DNA of 64,000 nucleotides from the NCBI GenBank assembly GCA_030447245.1, contig JAUJPG010000007.1:62001-126000 (forward strand), written 5' to 3'. Positions 36,898 through 46,981 of this stretch are shown piece after piece. The notes under the pieces were generated by a model that did no database searches, was not told the origin of the DNA, and was given only the letters and a program-made list of their open reading frames with translations. Positions within the stretch are counted from its first letter, which is position 1, and every line of letters begins with the position of its first letter. The stretch is from Chloroflexota bacterium. Lineage in GTDB: Bacteria > Chloroflexota > UBA6077 > JACCZL01. The position numbers and the translations under genes were made by a program.

Positions 36898-39800
36898 TCA
36901 GGCGGCGCCATTCGCGGCGGGTTCGCGGCTCTCGCGGTCAACCGCGTGAACGGCGAAGTACTTGGCCTCAGGGTGGTGCACGACAATCGCGGCGGTACTA
37001 TGCTCCGGATTGAGCTGGTCGCCCGCGGTCAGCTCGAGGCCGATCTGCTCTGATCCCAAAATCTCGAGCACGGAGCGCTGCTGCGAGAGGTCAGGGCAGG
37101 CGGGGTAGCCCCAGCTAAAGCGCTTCCCGCGTTCCGGTTCGAGGCGCAGCTCGGCGCGAATTCGAGAGTGGAGCACTTCCGCCAGCGCCTCTGCCGTCGA
37201 CGATGCCAGTCCACGGATGAGCAGGCCACGACTGAATTCACCCTCACGCTCCAGCCACTCGTAAAGCCCCTCGGCCCGTGGGCCCACGGTGACCGCCTGC
37301 AGCGCGACCATATCAGGAAGACCGCCCAGCCGTTGGAAGTAGTCTGCCAGACAAAGTCGCTCGCCGCCTGGCTGGCGAGGAAACGCGATACGGGTGAGTT
37401 CGTTCTCAAACTTAGGATCGCCCGGATCCAGGATCACCAGCGTGTTTCCATCCGCCACGGCTGGAAAGTACCCATACACGCCGCGACCCTGGAGCCAACC
37501 CGCCTCCGCCGCCTCGGACTTCAACTCCTCCAGCAACGGCATGAACTCGGTGGCGATCAGACGCTGTCGCTCACGCTCGTCAATCTTCCGCAGCCCCCAG
37601 TGCAGCCGAAAGAGCGTGTTCAGGTCCAGGTGGGGGAACACTTCGCTCAACGGCAGGTCGATCTGGCGCGCGCCGCTAAATGGCGGCCGCGGCGGCGCCA
37701 CTGGCCGAACGGCGGACCGACCCACGCCGACCTGCACGACTTCTGGCGCGCTCCGCTCCACGTGCGCGGCAGCTTCATCACGTGTCCGGCGCACCAGCAG
37801 CTCCCGGCGCTCGGGATCGCTGAGCTGGTCCATCATGTCGAGCCCCTCAAAGGCGTCCTTGCAGTAAAACACGCCGGGCCCGTACAGCCCCCCGTCAGAC
37901 AGAGACGCGGCGCGCCGACCGAAGGCGCGATTGATCGCAGCTCCACCAATCAAGACCGGAAAGTTGAGGCCGCGGGCGTGCAGCTCCTGGACGCAGAGCG
38001 GCATTTGCTTGGAGGTCGACACGAGCAGGGCCGAAAGTCCGATAGCGTCGGCCTCGAACTCCTGTGCCTTCTCGACGATCACTGCCACGGGAACCTGTTT
38101 GCCCAAATCGAACACGGTGTAGCCATTGTTGGAGAGGATGGTGTTCACGAGCGACTTGCCGATGTCGTGGACGTCACCGTACACGGTCGCCAGCACCACC
38201 TTGCCCTTCGTGTAGCCCTCCTTCTTCTCCAAAAACTGCTCAAGGTGCTTCACCGCGCGCTTCATCACCTCAGCCGATTGGAGCACGAACGGCAGGATCA
38301 GCTCGCCGGCGCCGAAACGGTCGCCGACATCCTTCATCGCCGGGAGGAGGACGTCGTTCAGCACCTCGACCGGCGTGTGAGTCAGCATCGCCTCGTCGAG
38401 CAGTGCTTCGATTCCCTCCTTCTTTCGGAACAACACCCGATTGTGGATCCGCTCCCCAATGGGCAGCTCCGCGTCAGAGTCGCCGGTCGCGCTCTGGGAT
38501 TCGAGCTCCACCCCTTCGAATCGCGCAATGAATTGGGGGAGCGCGTCGGGCCGCCGGTAATAGATCAGGTCTTCGGCTATCAGGCGCGCATCAGGAGGGA
38601 TCTCGCCGTAGGGAGTGATGTGGCTCGGGTTGACGATCGCCATGTCCAATCCGGCGTCGACGCAGTGATGGAGAAAGACCGAGTTGAGCACCCCGCGGGC
38701 CGCTGGCGAGACGCCGAACGAGACGTTCGAGACACCAAGGGAGGTGAGCGCACCAGGCAATTCGTCCTTGACTCGGCGGATGCCCTCGATCGTCTCGGCC
38801 GCGTCGCGGACCAAATCCTCCTGACCTGTCGTGACCGGGAAGGTCAGTACGTCGAAGATGAGCGCGTCCGGCGGCAACCCGTGCTCCTGAATTGCGAGGT
38901 CGTAGATCCGACGCGCGATCTGGAGCTTGCGCTCCGCGGTGTGGGCCATTCCCTCCTCGTCGATCGTGAGGGCGATCACCGCGGCGCCGTGAGTCTTGGC
39001 CAGGCCGAGCACCTTGTTCGCCTTGTCCAGCCCGGCTTCCAGGTTTATCGAGTTGATCGTGGCACGCCCAGGGTACACCTCGAGCGCCGCTTGCATGACC
39101 GGCGGCTCAGTCGTATCGATCACGAGCGGAGCATCGATGCCGCCGCGCAGGCGCTTGATCACCTCCACCATCTGGGCCGCCTCGTCCGCCCGCTCGGTCA
39201 ACGCCACGCACACGTCCAGCATGTGTGCCCCGCCGTCCACCTGTTCGCGAGCGACCTGGAGCACGCCGTCATAGTCCTCGCCGAGGAGCATTCGCTTCAC
39301 CTTGCGGCTCCCCTGCGAGTTCACCCGCTCGCCGATCAGCATCGGGGGCGGTTGCTGGATCATGTCCTGGGCGCGCATCGCGCTCGCCACGCGCGGCATC
39401 GAGACCACGGACCGTGTCAGGGGGGCTCGACTTCCGACCGCCCGGCAAAGTGCCTCGATATGGGCGGGGGTCGTCCCGCAGCAGCCTCCAACCGCGGACA
39501 CCCCGCTCTCCGCCACGAACTGGGCGAGCTGTTCGGCCATCGGCGCGGGCTCAAGGGGGTACTGCGCCCTGCCGTCGAGGTTGATCGGCAGCCCGGCATT
39601 TGGGATCACCGACATCGGCAGCCGCGACAGCTCTCCCAGCGTCCTCACCGGGAGCCGCATGTGTTCGGGGCCCGTCGAGCAGTTCATCCCGATCACGTCC
39701 ACGCCCGCATAGTCCAAAATGACCAGCGCGGCCGCAATATCCGTCCCCAGTAACATGCGGCCGGAGGTGTCCAGGGAGACTTGTGCCTGGATCGGAACAC

Positions 39801-40386
39801 GGCGACCCACATCCTCGAAGCAACGACGGATCCCGACAATCGCGGCACGGACCTCCAGGATGTCCTGTGCGGTCTCGATCAGCAGGAGATCGACGCCGCC
39901 CTCGATCAAGGCTCCAGCCTGCTCTCGGAAGATCTCCACGAGCTGCTCAAAGGTGATGTCCGAGAGCGACGGGTCGTCCGTCGAGGGCAGAAACCCGGTT
40001 GGGCCGATTGAGCCAGCCACGAATCGCGGGCGGCCCTTGGTCGCCGTGCGGTCCGCCTCCGCTCGCGCTAGCTGGGCTGCCGCGCGGTTGACCTCACCCG
40101 TGGAACCGCCGAGGCCGTACTCGGCTAGCTTGGTTCGGCTCGCGCCGAAGGTGTCGGTTTCCACTACGTCTGCACCGGCTTCGAGGAAGCTTCGGTGGAT
40201 CTCGGCGAGCATAGACGGCCGATGCAGCACGAGCGCCTCGTTGCACCCTTCAAGAGCCTGTCCACCAAAGTCCTCGGCAGACGGGTTGCGGGCCTGGACA
40301 CTGGTACCCATCGCGCCGTCATAGATCAGCACACGTTCACGGAGCGTTGCCAAGTAGTCGCGCGTCACCCAGTCTCCGGTCGCCAT
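36898..40386 (-). CDS. metH: cobalamin-dependent methionine synthase
   Basis: The 1162 residues hold the four MetH modules in order. First is the homocysteine-binding barrel with zinc cysteines (GMNCSTGP, and GGCCGTTP near 300). The pterin-binding barrel follows (about 340-610, with LIGERVNSQGSRK). The B12 cap and Rossmann domains come next (YGDVHDIGKSLVNTILSNNG near 735; His is the lower cobalt ligand). The C-terminal AdoMet activation domain (about 900-1160) has GYPACPDLSQQRSVLEILG. The zinc, cobalamin and activation motifs are intact. It is transcribed alone, divergent from an aldose epimerase; I saw no cobalamin or SAM riboswitch in the 180-bp leader region. Confidence 0.96.
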   Translation of the reverse strand: MATGDWVTRDYLATLRERVLIYDGAMGTSVQARNPSAEDFGGQALEGCNEALVLHRPSMLAEIHRSFLEAGADVVETDTFGASRTKLAEYGLGGSTGEVNRAAAQLARAEADRTATKGRPRFVAGSIGPTGFLPSTDDPSLSDITFEQLVEIFREQAGALIEGGVDLLLIETAQDILEVRAAIVGIRRCFEDVGRRVPIQAQVSLDTSGRMLLGTDIAAALVILDYAGVDVIGMNCSTGPEHMRLPVRTLGELSRLPMSVIPNAGLPINLDGRAQYPLEPAPMAEQLAQFVAESGVSAVGGCCGTTPAHIEALCRAVGSRAPLTRSVVSMPRVASAMRAQDMIQQPPPMLIGERVNSQGSRKVKRMLLGEDYDGVLQVAREQVDGGAHMLDVCVALTERADEAAQMVEVIKRLRGGIDAPLVIDTTEPPVMQAALEVYPGRATINSINLEAGLDKANKVLGLAKTHGAAVIALTIDEEGMAHTAERKLQIARRIYDLAIQEHGLPPDALIFDVLTFPVTTGQEDLVRDAAETIEGIRRVKDELPGALTSLGVSNVSFGVSPAARGVLNSVFLHHCVDAGLDMAIVNPSHITPYGEIPPDARLIAEDLIYYRRPDALPQFIARFEGVELESQSATGDSDAELPIGERIHNRVLFRKKEGIEALLDEAMLTHTPVEVLNDVLLPAMKDVGDRFGAGELILPFVLQSAEVMKRAVKHLEQFLEKKEGYTKGKVVLATVYGDVHDIGKSLVNTILSNNGYTVFDLGKQVPVAVIVEKAQEFEADAIGLSALLVSTSKQMPLCVQELHARGLNFPVLIGGAAINRAFGRRAASLSDGGLYGPGVFYCKDAFEGLDMMDQLSDPERRELLVRRTRDEAAAHVERSAPEVVQVGVGRSAVRPVAPPRPPFSGARQIDLPLSEVFPHLDLNTLFRLHWGLRKIDERERQRLIATEFMPLLEELKSEAAEAGWLQGRGVYGYFPAVADGNTLVILDPGDPKFENELTRIAFPRQPGGERLCLADYFQRLGGLPDMVALQAVTVGPRAEGLYEWLEREGEFSRGLLIRGLASSTAEALAEVLHSRIRAELRLEPERGKRFSWGYPACPDLSQQRSVLEILGSEQIGLELTAGDQLNPEHSTAAIVVHHPEAKYFAVHAVDRESREPAANGAA

Positions 40387-40567
40387 GATGCGCTATTCTC
40401 GCGGTTTCCCATCGAGCCCCGCCAGAACCGCCTGTCACAACAGGACGTGAGGCTCCGCGCCACCAAGACCTACGCGCAATCTGGGGCCGGACGAACCGAT
40501 CGGCGCAGTGCGAATGCTTGGACCTCGCCGGCCTACAATGCGTCCACTTCCGCCCGGAGCACAGAGC

Positions 40568-41584
40568 ATGCAGATGCACCCTGAGGATCAGCCTGGGCGA
40601 TTCAGCTGCGAGTGGCGCGTGCATGCTGGGACGACCGTAGCGGTGCTCCGCGATCAAGCGGCGGGCTCGGAGGTCTGGGTTGCTCCCGGTCTCGGGAATG
40701 CCTGCCTGCGTTTCTTGGTGCGCATCGATGGGACCCCATGGCACGTCTTGGCTGAGCCACCATCCGAACCGGCCTTCCGAGAGGAAACGACCAGGTACGG
40801 GATCCCGATCCTGTACCCGTGGCCGAATCGGATCCACGCCGGACGTTTCACGTTTCGGGGGCGCGAGCACCAGATCCCACCGAATTCACCTGGGGGGCAC
40901 GCCAATCATGGGTTGGTTCGCGACCAACGATGGGAGGTGAGCGCGAGCGGGGGCGACAGCGACGGTGCGTTCGTCCGCGCACTGGCGGAAACTGGCGGCG
41001 GATCGAGCGGTTACCCGTACCGTTCCGTGCTGGCGATCGAGCATCGGCTCAACGGCACAACCCTCGATGTGCGGGCCGAGGCGACCAATCTTGGGGATGC
41101 GCCGATGCCGATCGGTTTCGGCCTCCACCCCTGGTTCGCCGTCCCGCTCGCGCGGAACGGATCAAGAGACGACTGCGAGGTCAAGGTACCGGCGCGACAC
41201 CAATGGGAGCTTGCAAATAGCATCCCGACCGGCCGGACAGTCCAGGTCGCCGGTCCGGACGATCTTCGCTCATGGCGATCGCTCGCGGACGGACCGCTCG
41301 ACCAGGTGTACACCGACCTGCCACGGCGCGATGGCTGGTTCACGGCCGAGCTACGCGACTCAGAAAATTTGCGCGTGATCGAGGTCCGGTCAGATAACAG
41401 CTTCCGCGAACACGTCGTGTATGCGCCCCTCGACCGCCCGGTGGTCTGTCTGGAGCCGTACACCTGCACGACCGACGCCTTCAACCTGGACGCGCGCGGG
41501 GTCGACGCTGGCGTGATCGTCCTCGATCCGGGCGGGACCTGGCGAGGCCGGGTAGTCATCGCCGCTGAACACAGGCGGCCGTGA
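40568..41584 (+). CDS. aldose 1-epimerase family protein
   Basis: This would interconvert alpha and beta anomers of a sugar. The protein shows RYGIPILYPWPNRIHAGRFTF, then GGHANHGLVRDQRW with the first catalytic His, then GFGLHPWFAVP with the second, and the base Glu in VVCLEPYTCTTDAFN. The ATG at 40568 follows GGAG by 9 nt; a longer frame from 40508 is unsupported. It has 338 residues. A TACAAT at 40534-40539 may be the -10. Confidence 0.88.
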   Translation: MQMHPEDQPGRFSCEWRVHAGTTVAVLRDQAAGSEVWVAPGLGNACLRFLVRIDGTPWHVLAEPPSEPAFREETTRYGIPILYPWPNRIHAGRFTFRGREHQIPPNSPGGHANHGLVRDQRWEVSASGGDSDGAFVRALAETGGGSSGYPYRSVLAIEHRLNGTTLDVRAEATNLGDAPMPIGFGLHPWFAVPLARNGSRDDCEVKVPARHQWELANSIPTGRTVQVAGPDDLRSWRSLADGPLDQVYTDLPRRDGWFTAELRDSENLRVIEVRSDNSFREHVVYAPLDRPVVCLEPYTCTTDAFNLDARGVDAGVIVLDPGGTWRGRVVIAAEHRRP

Positions 41585-41740
41585 CGCCGGGACGGGCAAC
41601 ACCCATCAACCGCGGCGCCTGTGGCGTGGGGCCCGGCGGACGACGCGGCTGCATGCCTCGGCCCGAGTCCGACCGCGCGGCTCGGCCCTGACGTCCGACT
41701 TGCCCGAGAGCGCGCCAGCCACTGCGATCCCGCCAGCGGC

Positions 41741-44080
41741 TCAGCCGGCGGGCCGGCCCTCTCCGCCGCGCAGCCCCGCGCTCACGGCCTGGTACGTGAT
41801 CGGGATCTCGGTTACCCGAATGCCAACCGCGTCGGCAATCGCGTTTGCGATCGCTCCTGGACACGGGATCACCGGCGGTTCGCCAACTCCCTTAGCTCCG
41901 TAGGGCCCGTACTGCGATGCCACCTCGACCAGGATCGGGGTGACGTTCGGCGCGTAGCTCGCTGACGGCACCACGTAGTCCTGAAACGTGCCCGTGATGA
42001 GCTGGCCGTGCTCGTCATAGACCATCCGCTCGTAGAGAGCCCAACCGATCCCCTGAAGCACGCCGCCGACGATCTGGCCTTCCACCTCGGCGGGATTGAT
42101 CGCGAAGCCAACGTCCTGGACAGCCACGTAGTCGAGGACCTTGACCCGCCCGGTATCCAGATCCACCGAAACTCGCGCGGCGTGCGCGGCGAAGGCCGGC
42201 GACTGGACAGTCTGGGCAGACGAACCGCGCCCGTAGACCGGCTCGTACTTACCTCCGAAGCTCATGCTCGCGGCCGCGAGATCCTTGATCGGCACCTTGC
42301 GGTCCGGGACACCCCGCACCCGCACCTCGCCTTCCGCCAGCTCCAGATCGTCAATCGACGCTTCGAGATGCTGCGACCCGATTGCCAACAGCTGCTGGCG
42401 CCCATCCGCGGCCGCTCGTTGCAGCGCCGCTCCAACGGTGTAGGTGATCTTGCTCCCGCCGCTGCCACCAGCATACGGGGCGGTGTCGGTGTCACCATGG
42501 GCGACCTGCACCTGCTCGGGCAAGACTCCGAACGCCTCGGCAGCAATTGACTGGAACCCGGTGTCGGTACCGCTGAGGTCGACCGAGCCGAGGACGACGC
42601 TGACGGTCCCGTCGTGATTAAGTCGACAGATTGCCGTCGCGGGCTCAAGGCCTCCGGGCCATCCGCCCACCGCCATGCCGACGCCTTCGCGCACGTTGTT
42701 CAGCGCGCGCCCGTCGGGGCTGCCAACGGATCCGTTTGCCCCGCTCTGCGCCTCCTTGGCCTGACGGAGCCGCCCCAGTGGCTCTTCGAGCCGATCCAGG
42801 CATTCCCGCAGTCCGATCCGTGGCCAGGGCTGATTGTTCGGGCGGAGGTCACCTTCCTCGGCGGCGTTCTTACGCCGCAGCTTGAAACGATCCGCTCCGA
42901 GCTCGTCGGCCAGCATGTCGATCATCGATTCGATGACGAACGATGCCTGCACTGCCCCCGGCGCGCGGTATGCACCGGCCGGCGTCTTATTTGTCAACAC
43001 CTCCAAACCGCGGATGTCAAGCGCCGGAAATTTGTAGAAACCGCCTAGCAGCAGCGACCCTATCTGGAGTGGCGAACCAGAGTAAGCACCAGTGTCGAAG
43101 ACGACGCGAGCCTGAAGGGCGGTCAACATACCATCCCTTGTTGCGCCGAGCTTGACGTCGAATTGCGATGGCGGGGCCGGGTTCGCCGCGAGAAAATCCT
43201 CCGACCGGGTGTACTCCAGGCGCACTGGCCGGTTCAGGTGCATGGCAAGCGCGCCACACAGCGCCTCCAGCAACATGAACTTGCCACCAAATCCGCCGCC
43301 GATTGTCATCGCGACGACCTTGACTTTGCTGTTCGGCAGGCCCAGCGCCGCGCAGACCTCGGCTCGCGTATAGAACAGCGCCTGCGTGCTCGTATAGATC
43401 GTGAGCATGCCTAGCGGATCAACGCTCGCGGCGGTCACCTGCGGCTCAAGATATCCCTGGTGCACCATCGCGGTACGGAACGACTTCTCGACAACGACGT
43501 CCGACGCTCGCAACGCCGCCTCGACGTCTCCGCGCGTGAAGTGCAAGGATGAGGACACGTTGGCCGGCAGGTCACCCTGCGGCTCCTCTTCGCCTCCCGA
43601 GACGGTCGCGTGCATCTGCGCCTCGGCACTCGCCTCGACCGGCTTTTCGCCCCGAGCGAGCGGAGCATTCGGCTCCAGCGACGCCATCAACGCCACAGCC
43701 GGCTCCTGCGGCTCGTACTCGACGTCGACCAACGAGACGGCATCCTCGGCGGCAGCGGCCGTCTCGGCAACCACGGCTGCTACAGGATGCCCGTTATAGA
43801 GCGACCGCTCGCGGGCGAGAAAGTCGCGCTTGCGGGAGCTCGAATCGGGCTCAGCAAACGGTAGGTCCGCGGCGGTCAGAACGTCGACGACGCCCGGCAC
43901 GGCGCGCGCGCCCGTCACGTCGACCCGAACGATGCGTGCATTCGCGTACGGGCTCAGGACGAGTCGGGCGTGGAGGAGGCCGGCAACGTGCAGGTCGCCG
44001 GTGAAGCGGGCCTCGCCAGTCACCTTCTCGGCACCATCGGTGCGTGGTCTTGACTTGCCGATGACGGAATACTCAGGCAT
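41741..44080 (-). CDS. molybdenum hydroxylase large (molybdopterin-binding) subunit, CoxL/XdhA family
   Basis: From ATG 44080, behind AGGAG, the 779 residues begin MPEYSVIGKSRPRTDGAEKV. They contain TIGGGFGGKF, TPAGAYRAPGAVQ at the substrate loop, SGGSKITYTVGAA, and GAKGVGEPPVI with the active-site Glu. The loop AYRAPG lacks the CSFR of true form I carbon monoxide dehydrogenase, so it is a general xanthine/aldehyde-type hydroxylase of unknown substrate. It stands alone: no small or medium subunit is adjacent. The coxSM pair at 61.7-63.1 kb could supply them. The frame opens upstream to 44233 but that part is not family-like. Confidence 0.88.
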   Translation of the reverse strand: MPEYSVIGKSRPRTDGAEKVTGEARFTGDLHVAGLLHARLVLSPYANARIVRVDVTGARAVPGVVDVLTAADLPFAEPDSSSRKRDFLARERSLYNGHPVAAVVAETAAAAEDAVSLVDVEYEPQEPAVALMASLEPNAPLARGEKPVEASAEAQMHATVSGGEEEPQGDLPANVSSSLHFTRGDVEAALRASDVVVEKSFRTAMVHQGYLEPQVTAASVDPLGMLTIYTSTQALFYTRAEVCAALGLPNSKVKVVAMTIGGGFGGKFMLLEALCGALAMHLNRPVRLEYTRSEDFLAANPAPPSQFDVKLGATRDGMLTALQARVVFDTGAYSGSPLQIGSLLLGGFYKFPALDIRGLEVLTNKTPAGAYRAPGAVQASFVIESMIDMLADELGADRFKLRRKNAAEEGDLRPNNQPWPRIGLRECLDRLEEPLGRLRQAKEAQSGANGSVGSPDGRALNNVREGVGMAVGGWPGGLEPATAICRLNHDGTVSVVLGSVDLSGTDTGFQSIAAEAFGVLPEQVQVAHGDTDTAPYAGGSGGSKITYTVGAALQRAAADGRQQLLAIGSQHLEASIDDLELAEGEVRVRGVPDRKVPIKDLAAASMSFGGKYEPVYGRGSSAQTVQSPAFAAHAARVSVDLDTGRVKVLDYVAVQDVGFAINPAEVEGQIVGGVLQGIGWALYERMVYDEHGQLITGTFQDYVVPSASYAPNVTPILVEVASQYGPYGAKGVGEPPVIPCPGAIANAIADAVGIRVTEIPITYQAVSAGLRGGEGRPAG

Positions 44081-44256
44081 GCGAACTCCTACGAGGATGG
44101 TCAGCCACGCGCACCGACCAGTCGGCGGTCGCGGTGAAATCAAGGGTACGCCGTGATGATAGTGCCCGGGCGTCGTGTACGGAAAGCGGCCACGTTGATG
44201 CAGCCCCGAGCAGTCCGTCCCGCGCCGGCTCACGCCGTCCGCAGGGTGAGGGAACG

Positions 44257-46407
44257 TCAGGACGTTCGGGGTACCGCCGCCGGAGCTGCCGCGGGGCGAC
44301 CGGGCGTCGCCGAAGCGGCCGGCCGGGCCGGCTGGGCTGTCGGCTTCGCCGACGGCGTGTTTGTCGGCGCAAGGGTCGGCTTGGCTGCAGGCGCAGCCGG
44401 CTGCGATGTGGTTGTCGATCTGGTGGTCGGCGTCGTCTCGCTGGGACGCGTCGGACGGTTTGTGCTCGTCTGGGCGGGCGCCGGCGGACGGCCGCCTGTC
44501 CCGACCAGCGTGACGTTCCTCGATGTGCGGTACACGCTGCTCATCCGAAGTGTCCGCACGTCGCTGCCCTGGGTGACCGTTCGGACGTTCACCACGCGAA
44601 ATCCGTCCTGGGCCCCTTCAACCGCCAGCCGCTGTCCCATGGCCAGCGTGGGTTCTTCCTCGACAACCTGCTCACGACTGGCCGGGATGACGTCCTGCCG
44701 ATCGCCAGGCGTGACTTTGACATTCCAGGACGGCTTCGTGCCGTAGAGCCCGAAGACAACCCGCGCACCCTCGGTCCAGCTCTGGACGAGGAGGTAGTCA
44801 TCGCTATTGTTGTAGAAGCGGAAGTCCAGTCCTGCATCCTCGTCCACGGTGGCGTCGAGTCCCTCCACGCCCTTGGTCGTGTAGCCGGGAATCCAGTACA
44901 GATGATAGTTTCTCTCCTCGATCTGGTACCCGGCCCAGAAGACAGCATGAAAGAGCGTCGTTGAGACCTGGCATATCCCGCCAGCCACCGATGGCACCGT
45001 CCTCACGTTGGCACCCGTGTTCGCGATGCCCCAGCCCAACTTGTAGCCATTATCCAGCGTGGTCGACCCGACCTCTTTATTGAACGAGAACAGCTTGCCC
45101 GGCGGGACCACCACGCCGTTCAAACGCTGCGCCGCCAGGTTGATGTTGTGCTGCTTCGGCGGAGATGAGCCCGCGAACGAAGTCCTGGCGACCTCGATCG
45201 CCCCCTTGACGTTGAGCTTCGCCGCGTCGGCCTGGGACACTTCCGGCTTGACCACGCTGACTGGAAGCGGGACTACTCGTTCCACGTCGAACGCCCGCGC
45301 CATGATCAGTTCTACAGTCTCTTCTACCGCGAGATCCCGACCATCGTGGCTCTCGCGCAGCAACTTGGGCTCCCCACCATTCCACGTAAACCGCGCATTT
45401 TGTGGCTGCCGATCTATTTCTCCTGCTAGTCCGACGACCCAGGCCTTCACCGCATCGCGCTGCAGTGTGACGCCATTTCTGTCCAGCCGGGCCATCGTTG
45501 CCAACGCCGGGGCTGCCAATTGGCGCTCGACATCTTCAAAACGTAGTACCACCGGCCTCGTGAGGAGACGCTCGGCTTCCTGTCGCGCCGGCGCCAGATC
45601 GGCCTCGCTCACCTCGGGCCGAGTTTCTTCGACCACCAGCGCGACGTGCTCGATGTCCGGGCGCTCGATGGCGCTCTCCAGACGCGCGCGTGTCGCGTCC
45701 GCAACCAGGCGGCGGCCGGTAGTCCCTTCGGTACCTTGGAGCGTACCGTCAGGCTTAATCTCTAGCCTCGCGTCGATGGTTGGCCGGTTGACGGCACCCG
45801 ACACCGCGTCTAGAAATGCAGCCAGGGTTGCGGGATCATGACCCGCTGAACGGAGGGCGCTACCCGACTCATTGGTTAGCACGCTAATCTGGCGGGCGAC
45901 CCGGGACCAGGGCGCACCTTCGCGCCCGAGGGCATACGCCTCCTCCACGATCGGCTGGACATCGGATTGAACGCCTAGGTGCGCGCCGTTAACCGTCCAG
46001 CGCAGCTCTTCATACCCGACGGTGAGTGAACGTGCGCCAAGATATGCCGCGCGCTCCTCTAGTCTCGCACGCGCCTCGTCGGGTGTGAGCCCCCCAACAG
46101 AAATCCCAAGCGCACGCACGCCGGGATAAATCCGGCCGGCGAAGGCGACTTGGATGCTCAACATCACTAGCACGGGGAGTAGGAGCAGCGCGGCGATCGC
46201 CACCCGCGTTTGGAACGGCGATATGACAAACCGAGGCAGAGCGTACCCAAGCGATGTTGATCGCGAGGCCTGGATCGGTGCGGCGTGCGTCGACCACCGC
46301 CGGGAGGTGCCTTGCCGCAAGTGTCGCCCCGATCCTTTTCGCAGTGGTGCAAGAAATGTGAGTGACCAGCGAGGATCATCATACGTCAGCATGCGACCGA
46401 ACAGCAA
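44257..46407 (-). CDS. VanW family protein with peptidoglycan-binding-like repeats
   Basis: The 716 residues start with a basic cytoplasmic stretch and one membrane helix (about 68-90, AIAALLLLPVLVMLSIQVAF). Two PG-binding_4-like regions follow (about 100-390, e.g. LTVGYEELRWTVNGAHLG). The VanW domain follows (about 410-545: NGVVVPPGKLFSFNKEVG, then SVAGGICQVSTTLFHAVFWAG, then ERNYHLYWIPGY), then a G5-like strand-rich part. The tail is a roughly 85-residue Pro/Thr/Ala-rich segment. It is probably a cell-envelope protein. The true start may be later than 46407, since the first 60 residues look unlike the family. Confidence 0.85.
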   Translation of the reverse strand: MLFGRMLTYDDPRWSLTFLAPLRKGSGRHLRQGTSRRWSTHAAPIQASRSTSLGYALPRFVISPFQTRVAIAALLLLPVLVMLSIQVAFAGRIYPGVRALGISVGGLTPDEARARLEERAAYLGARSLTVGYEELRWTVNGAHLGVQSDVQPIVEEAYALGREGAPWSRVARQISVLTNESGSALRSAGHDPATLAAFLDAVSGAVNRPTIDARLEIKPDGTLQGTEGTTGRRLVADATRARLESAIERPDIEHVALVVEETRPEVSEADLAPARQEAERLLTRPVVLRFEDVERQLAAPALATMARLDRNGVTLQRDAVKAWVVGLAGEIDRQPQNARFTWNGGEPKLLRESHDGRDLAVEETVELIMARAFDVERVVPLPVSVVKPEVSQADAAKLNVKGAIEVARTSFAGSSPPKQHNINLAAQRLNGVVVPPGKLFSFNKEVGSTTLDNGYKLGWGIANTGANVRTVPSVAGGICQVSTTLFHAVFWAGYQIEERNYHLYWIPGYTTKGVEGLDATVDEDAGLDFRFYNNSDDYLLVQSWTEGARVVFGLYGTKPSWNVKVTPGDRQDVIPASREQVVEEEPTLAMGQRLAVEGAQDGFRVVNVRTVTQGSDVRTLRMSSVYRTSRNVTLVGTGGRPPAPAQTSTNRPTRPSETTPTTRSTTTSQPAAPAAKPTLAPTNTPSAKPTAQPARPAASATPGRPAAAPAAVPRTS

Positions 46408-46428
46408 TACGTTTGTGACGCTCGGCTG

Positions 46429-46977
46429 TCACGTCATCGGTTCGAGACTTGTCGCCTCTAGTCCCAGATTCTCGCCCTGGAATTGCCCCGCGTACCGGGT
46501 CGTGTGAGCCTCGAGTCGGCAGAATACAAGTTGGAGAATGCGCGCGCCGCGCTGCACGCGGAAGCCGCGATCGTTGCAGACGACGAGTAGGACTTCCGGT
46601 CGCCCGGTGTAACCGGCATCCCAGACCGCGTTGTGAACGAGGACTCCCGACCTCAGCAGGCTCGACCGAGCGTGTCCAAAGGCCATCAAATCGGTGGGCA
46701 GATCCACCACTTCGTGCAGGCGGGCCAAGTACGGGCCGCGCCTGAGATCGAGCCAACCATCCGGATCCCAGTTGAGCTCGGCAAGCGATGGGAGCACCCG
46801 GTCACAGTTGTCGATTCCAATGCTTCCCCTACCGTCCAGCGTCCACAACGACGCCACCGTCAAATCGACGCCGTTGGGTTGGATCTGCTCCTCGGGTGTG
46901 CGCAAGTCCCGGAGCAAGGGCCGATCTCCGCTCAGGAGCCGGCGGATCGAGGCCGCCTCGAGGACCGCTCCAAGCAT
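46429..46977 (-). CDS. dut: dUTP diphosphatase, archaeal-type (dCTP deaminase/dUTPase superfamily)
   Basis: From ATG 46977 the 182 residues read DLRTPEEQIQPNGVDLTV, then FGHARSSLLRSGVLVHNAVW, then DAGYTGRPEVLLVVCNDRG, then RGARILQLVFCRLE, and YAGQFQGENL. This wording matches the archaeal-type dUTPase family. The dCTP deaminase pattern GhvTLELsN, with its catalytic Glu, is not found. It would hydrolyse dUTP to dUMP. It lies 4 bp after folB in the same direction. The frame opens to 47064, overlapping folB, and I do not use that. Confidence 0.8.
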   Translation of the reverse strand: MLGAVLEAASIRRLLSGDRPLLRDLRTPEEQIQPNGVDLTVASLWTLDGRGSIGIDNCDRVLPSLAELNWDPDGWLDLRRGPYLARLHEVVDLPTDLMAFGHARSSLLRSGVLVHNAVWDAGYTGRPEVLLVVCNDRGFRVQRGARILQLVFCRLEAHTTRYAGQFQGENLGLEATSLEPMT

Positions 46978-46981
46978 TGAG

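Noticed and set aside
37168-39753. 861-codon open frame on the plus strand
   Set aside because: It lies wholly antisense to metH. Its residue mix (His/Arg/Gln-rich) is that of a mirror frame in GC-rich DNA, and metH is certain.
40387-40567. Cobalamin or SAM riboswitch upstream of metH
   Set aside because: None of the conserved boxes of either riboswitch was found in the 180-bp gap.
41741-44080. True carbon monoxide dehydrogenase large subunit
   Set aside because: The active-site loop reads AYRAPG, without the CSFR motif of form I enzymes.
46429-46977. dCTP deaminase
   Set aside because: The deaminase catalytic segment with Glu before LsN is missing, and archaeal-type dUTPase motifs fit throughout.
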